The notes under the pieces were generated by a model. That model ran no database searches, was not told the origin of the DNA, and saw only the letters and a list, made by a program, of their open reading frames with translations. A stretch of DNA of 64,000 nucleotides from Pezizomycotina sp. ARF18 (Eukaryota; Ascomycota): the NCBI GenBank assembly GCA_002224055.1, contig AZLU01000023.1, positions 1-64,000 of the forward strand, read 5' to 3'. The translations under genes were made by a program, and so were the position numbers. Each line of letters begins with the position of its first letter. Within the stretch, counting starts at the first letter, position 1. Below, piece by piece: positions 61,742-64,000 of the stretch.

Positions 61742-62719
61742 CCTGGAAGAAAGGACAGGTTTAGTAGCATTCTAGGAAGATGAAGAACAGGGGCCAAAAA
61801 GATTACTAAAGCCTCGTTAGACTTATCACAATCTGATCTCCTCTGATTATTGTGATCGAGGAATATTGCTCCTATTTTTCTCTTGTTGTTCCGCCTCTTT
61901 CTCGTTGTACTCTCCAGTCCGTTAATCCGAAACAGAAGGCTGCAAGGAAAATTCTCTAACAGCCGGGAGACTACAGTTATTGAAGCTTTCCGTAGACCGT
62001 ATTAAACATCCGGACGACGATGTCACGCAAATTCCTGGAGAAAGAATTCGTCTGGTAAACAGTCCGGAATATTATTCGAGAGTATCGCCAGATCGAAAAT
62101 CTCCCACTTCAATTTTGAAAAAGACAGCGGAAAACTTCAATATTTATAAGGCCCCCACTCCTCCGAACGGCGAATACCTCCGTTTGCTTAGTCGAGATCA
62201 AGGTTCGAGACCAGTGTGCCTTAGCAGGGTGGGATTTCAGCCAGACCTTTTAGGTTTTGTTGCTTTCTCACAGTAACTGATAAAACCAGACTAGCTCAGC
62301 AATATGAGTGTAGGGTTTGGTGATTCGTGAATTCTGCTTGGACGCCACCCCTAGGCCTTCCCTCTACAGGTTCGCCTAGCTAGCGCCTCTCTTAGGCTCA
62401 GAGTTTAATTCCGGAACCTCTGTTTTTTCCTCGACACTACCGCAGGAAATAGTGTCACGCCTAGAACGGAGGTCGCACAACGTATGTTCACTCCATTGTG
62501 TAGGATTTGAGGCCGGTAGCGACTGTTAAGGAACACGCCGTTCTCGGTCATGGGTCCAAAGAAGGATAGTGAAATGAAAACTACTATATTAGAGTTCAAG
62601 AACTAGCTAGCTACACCTTGCTTTGCAGCTCTTTCAAGCAGCCCCGACGGAGTGTCAAAGGACATTCTTTTAATCATTTGGTCATGAAACCAGATATAGA
62701 ACTTTTTCTAGGACCTAAT
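61742..62719. other. Intergenic, no gene found
   Basis: May contain the first exon of the 60895-61741 gene; nothing else recognisable. Confidence 0.4.
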
Positions 62720-64000
62720 TTACTTCTGGTTCTTGTAGGCTTGCATCCTCTCGACTGCGTCGGCGAGTTCTTCATCGCTTGGGATGTTCACGATGATGAG
62801 GTACAGAACATCCTGCTGCATGAGGCGCTTGATACCCTGCGGTTGGTATCCAGGATCGCCCTCCTTGAGCGCACCCCACTTCATTCCCTTGCCGCGCCTC
62901 TCCTGTTTCCCGCCTCCGATGACACCGCCGCTAAATATGTTGACGAGTCCGCCTTGCATGTGCGTTCGCTGGTACGCAGGATCTGCCAACTTGCTCTTGA
63001 ACTTCGGAGCTTCGGGAGCGTTGAGCATGGAATCGGGGTTTTCGGAAGCGTAGCGTGCTTGAGCGCGGCGATCGAAATAGTCTGCGACAACTAAATCACA
63101 GAAGAGTTCATTAGCATTCATGATTCATTTTGAAATAATATAGCAACGCGAAGCGGTAGAATCGAGGTACTTACACTTGCCGCTACGCTGGAATGCGTTC
63201 TTCTTCTTGGTCGCCTCCTCTGATTCATCCTTGCCTCGGCCGACAGCGTCCGCTACTTCCTCAAGGGTTGGATAAATAAGCGGCGCGGCTTCAGGCATCG
63301 CCAGCTCACCGTGTGTCTTACCGCTAGACAACCTCAAACCCTGCATGCTCTTTTTCATGCCGGCAACAGAGTCATCAGTGTAGTATTTCGCTATGGTCTG
63401 GTTCATATCTAGCTCCTTGTGCGTGATGAGGCCGCCAAGGGCGCCAAGAATACCACTGATCGCACCGTTGCCCTGCTGCATCGCGGCAGGTGCGACGTCG
63501 GGCTTGAAAGTCATGATCATTGCGATCTGACCCCTCGGCATGAAAAGCTTCTGGTTCATGTCATCGAGGAAGTTGTTCGTGCGCTTGCGCGATTGCAGCT
63601 CCCGAGCAGTACCGGCGGCGATCTGAACCGCGGTTGTAACAGCCATAGCGATAACCGAGGGTGCGAAACCGGCGATACCAGCGGATATCATTATGACATC
63701 CCAGTACTTAGAAGCCTGACTGGACTGGTGGAATGCTTTGAGGAACCGGAGGAATGTTTCCTGGTCGATACCGGTATCTTCAAGTACTGGAGCGTAGGCG
63801 CGCACGAAGCCACGCTTTTTATCGCGCGGTCGGCGCTGGGGGATAATGACGGAAAGAGGCAATTTGACACCTGTAGGAGCCTTCGCGCCCTTTAAGACCA
63901 AGCGGGTGAGGGACGGTATGTCATCCCCGACGAGCATCTCATCATAGGTAGGCGGATCAGCGCGCTCTGCGGCCTCGTCGAGGGACCAGTCATCTTCGTC
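62720..64000 (-). CDS. Conserved ascomycete hypothetical protein, 5' end outside window
   Basis: The frame enters from the right edge (WSLDEAAERADPPTYDEML) and reads GFVRAYAPVLEDTGIDQETF, FLKAFHQSSQASKYWDVI, a hydrophobic segment GFAPSVIAMAVTTAVQIAAG and RTNNFLDDMNQKLFMPRG. This pattern recurs in a widespread family of uncharacterised filamentous ascomycete proteins that I recognise by sequence but cannot name by function. An 84-nt intron (63091-63174, GTAAGT to TTTAG) joins in phase to FVADYFDRRAQARYASENP, AYQRTHMQGGLVNIFSGG and a stop at 62720. No frame break is seen here, unlike most genes in the window. Confidence 0.8.

Noticed and set aside
1-64000. CRISPR array, bacterial operon or rRNA genes
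   Set aside because: No regularly spaced repeats, no prokaryotic gene packing, and no rRNA sequence seen; all evidence points to a fungal nuclear genome.

Overview
This window is genomic DNA of a filamentous ascomycete (Pezizomycotina). The evidence is short spliceosomal introns (about 45-100 nt, GTAAGT-type donors, CTAAC-type branch sites), a Zn2Cys6-like DNA-binding motif, two PTH11-like rhodopsin-fold receptors, Cys-rich GPI-type cell-surface proteins, many small secreted proteins, and two blocks of extremely A+T-rich, TpA-rich DNA that look like repeats degraded by repeat-induced point mutation (RIP). No bacterial operons, CRISPR array or intact autonomous transposon were seen. Genus cannot be told from sequence reading alone.

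Layout. 1-1.8 kb: RIP-degraded repeat block. 2.5-6.3 kb: two damaged members of a local gene family and an unrelated coding fossil. 7.0-9.7 kb: secreted aspartic-peptidase-like gene with a knottin-like Cys-rich tail (minus). 9.7-13.2 kb: no gene. 13.2-13.8 kb: secreted Tyr/Trp-rich tandem-repeat protein. 15.9-17.2 kb: PTH11-like receptor. 18.2-21.0 kb: second RIP block, carrying an undamaged 307-bp inverted-repeat MITE. 21.0-24.6 kb: a truncated and a complete member of the local family (Zn-cluster, conserved middle domain, coiled coil). 24.6-28.3 kb: no clear gene. 28.3-31.1 kb: pseudokinase-like gene. 31-38.5 kb: gene-poor. 38.5-39.1 kb: secreted precursor with Kex2-type repeats. 40.8-43.5 kb: tandem pair of CFEM-like GPI-type proteins. 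44-51.8 kb: small secreted and hypothetical proteins, including a second tandem pair of paralogues. 52.3-53.2 kb: secreted hypothetical protein. 54.1 kb: tRNA-Glu with an intron. 57.6-60.2 kb: large secreted protein resembling fungal DUF7029/DUF7223 proteins. 60.9-61.7 kb: second PTH11-like receptor. 62.7 kb to the right edge: conserved ascomycete hypothetical gene, cut by the window.

Many otherwise convincing genes change reading frame by one base, often at or beside short homopolymers, including inside well conserved motifs. This could be assembly indel error or real decay; the window alone cannot decide. Frame-broken genes are given as one feature with the break stated.

Functionally the region is accessory: cell-surface receptors, secreted and cell-wall proteins, lineage-specific duplicates and a Kex2-processed peptide precursor sit among RIP blocks and long gene-poor stretches, as in the fast-evolving compartments of fungal genomes.
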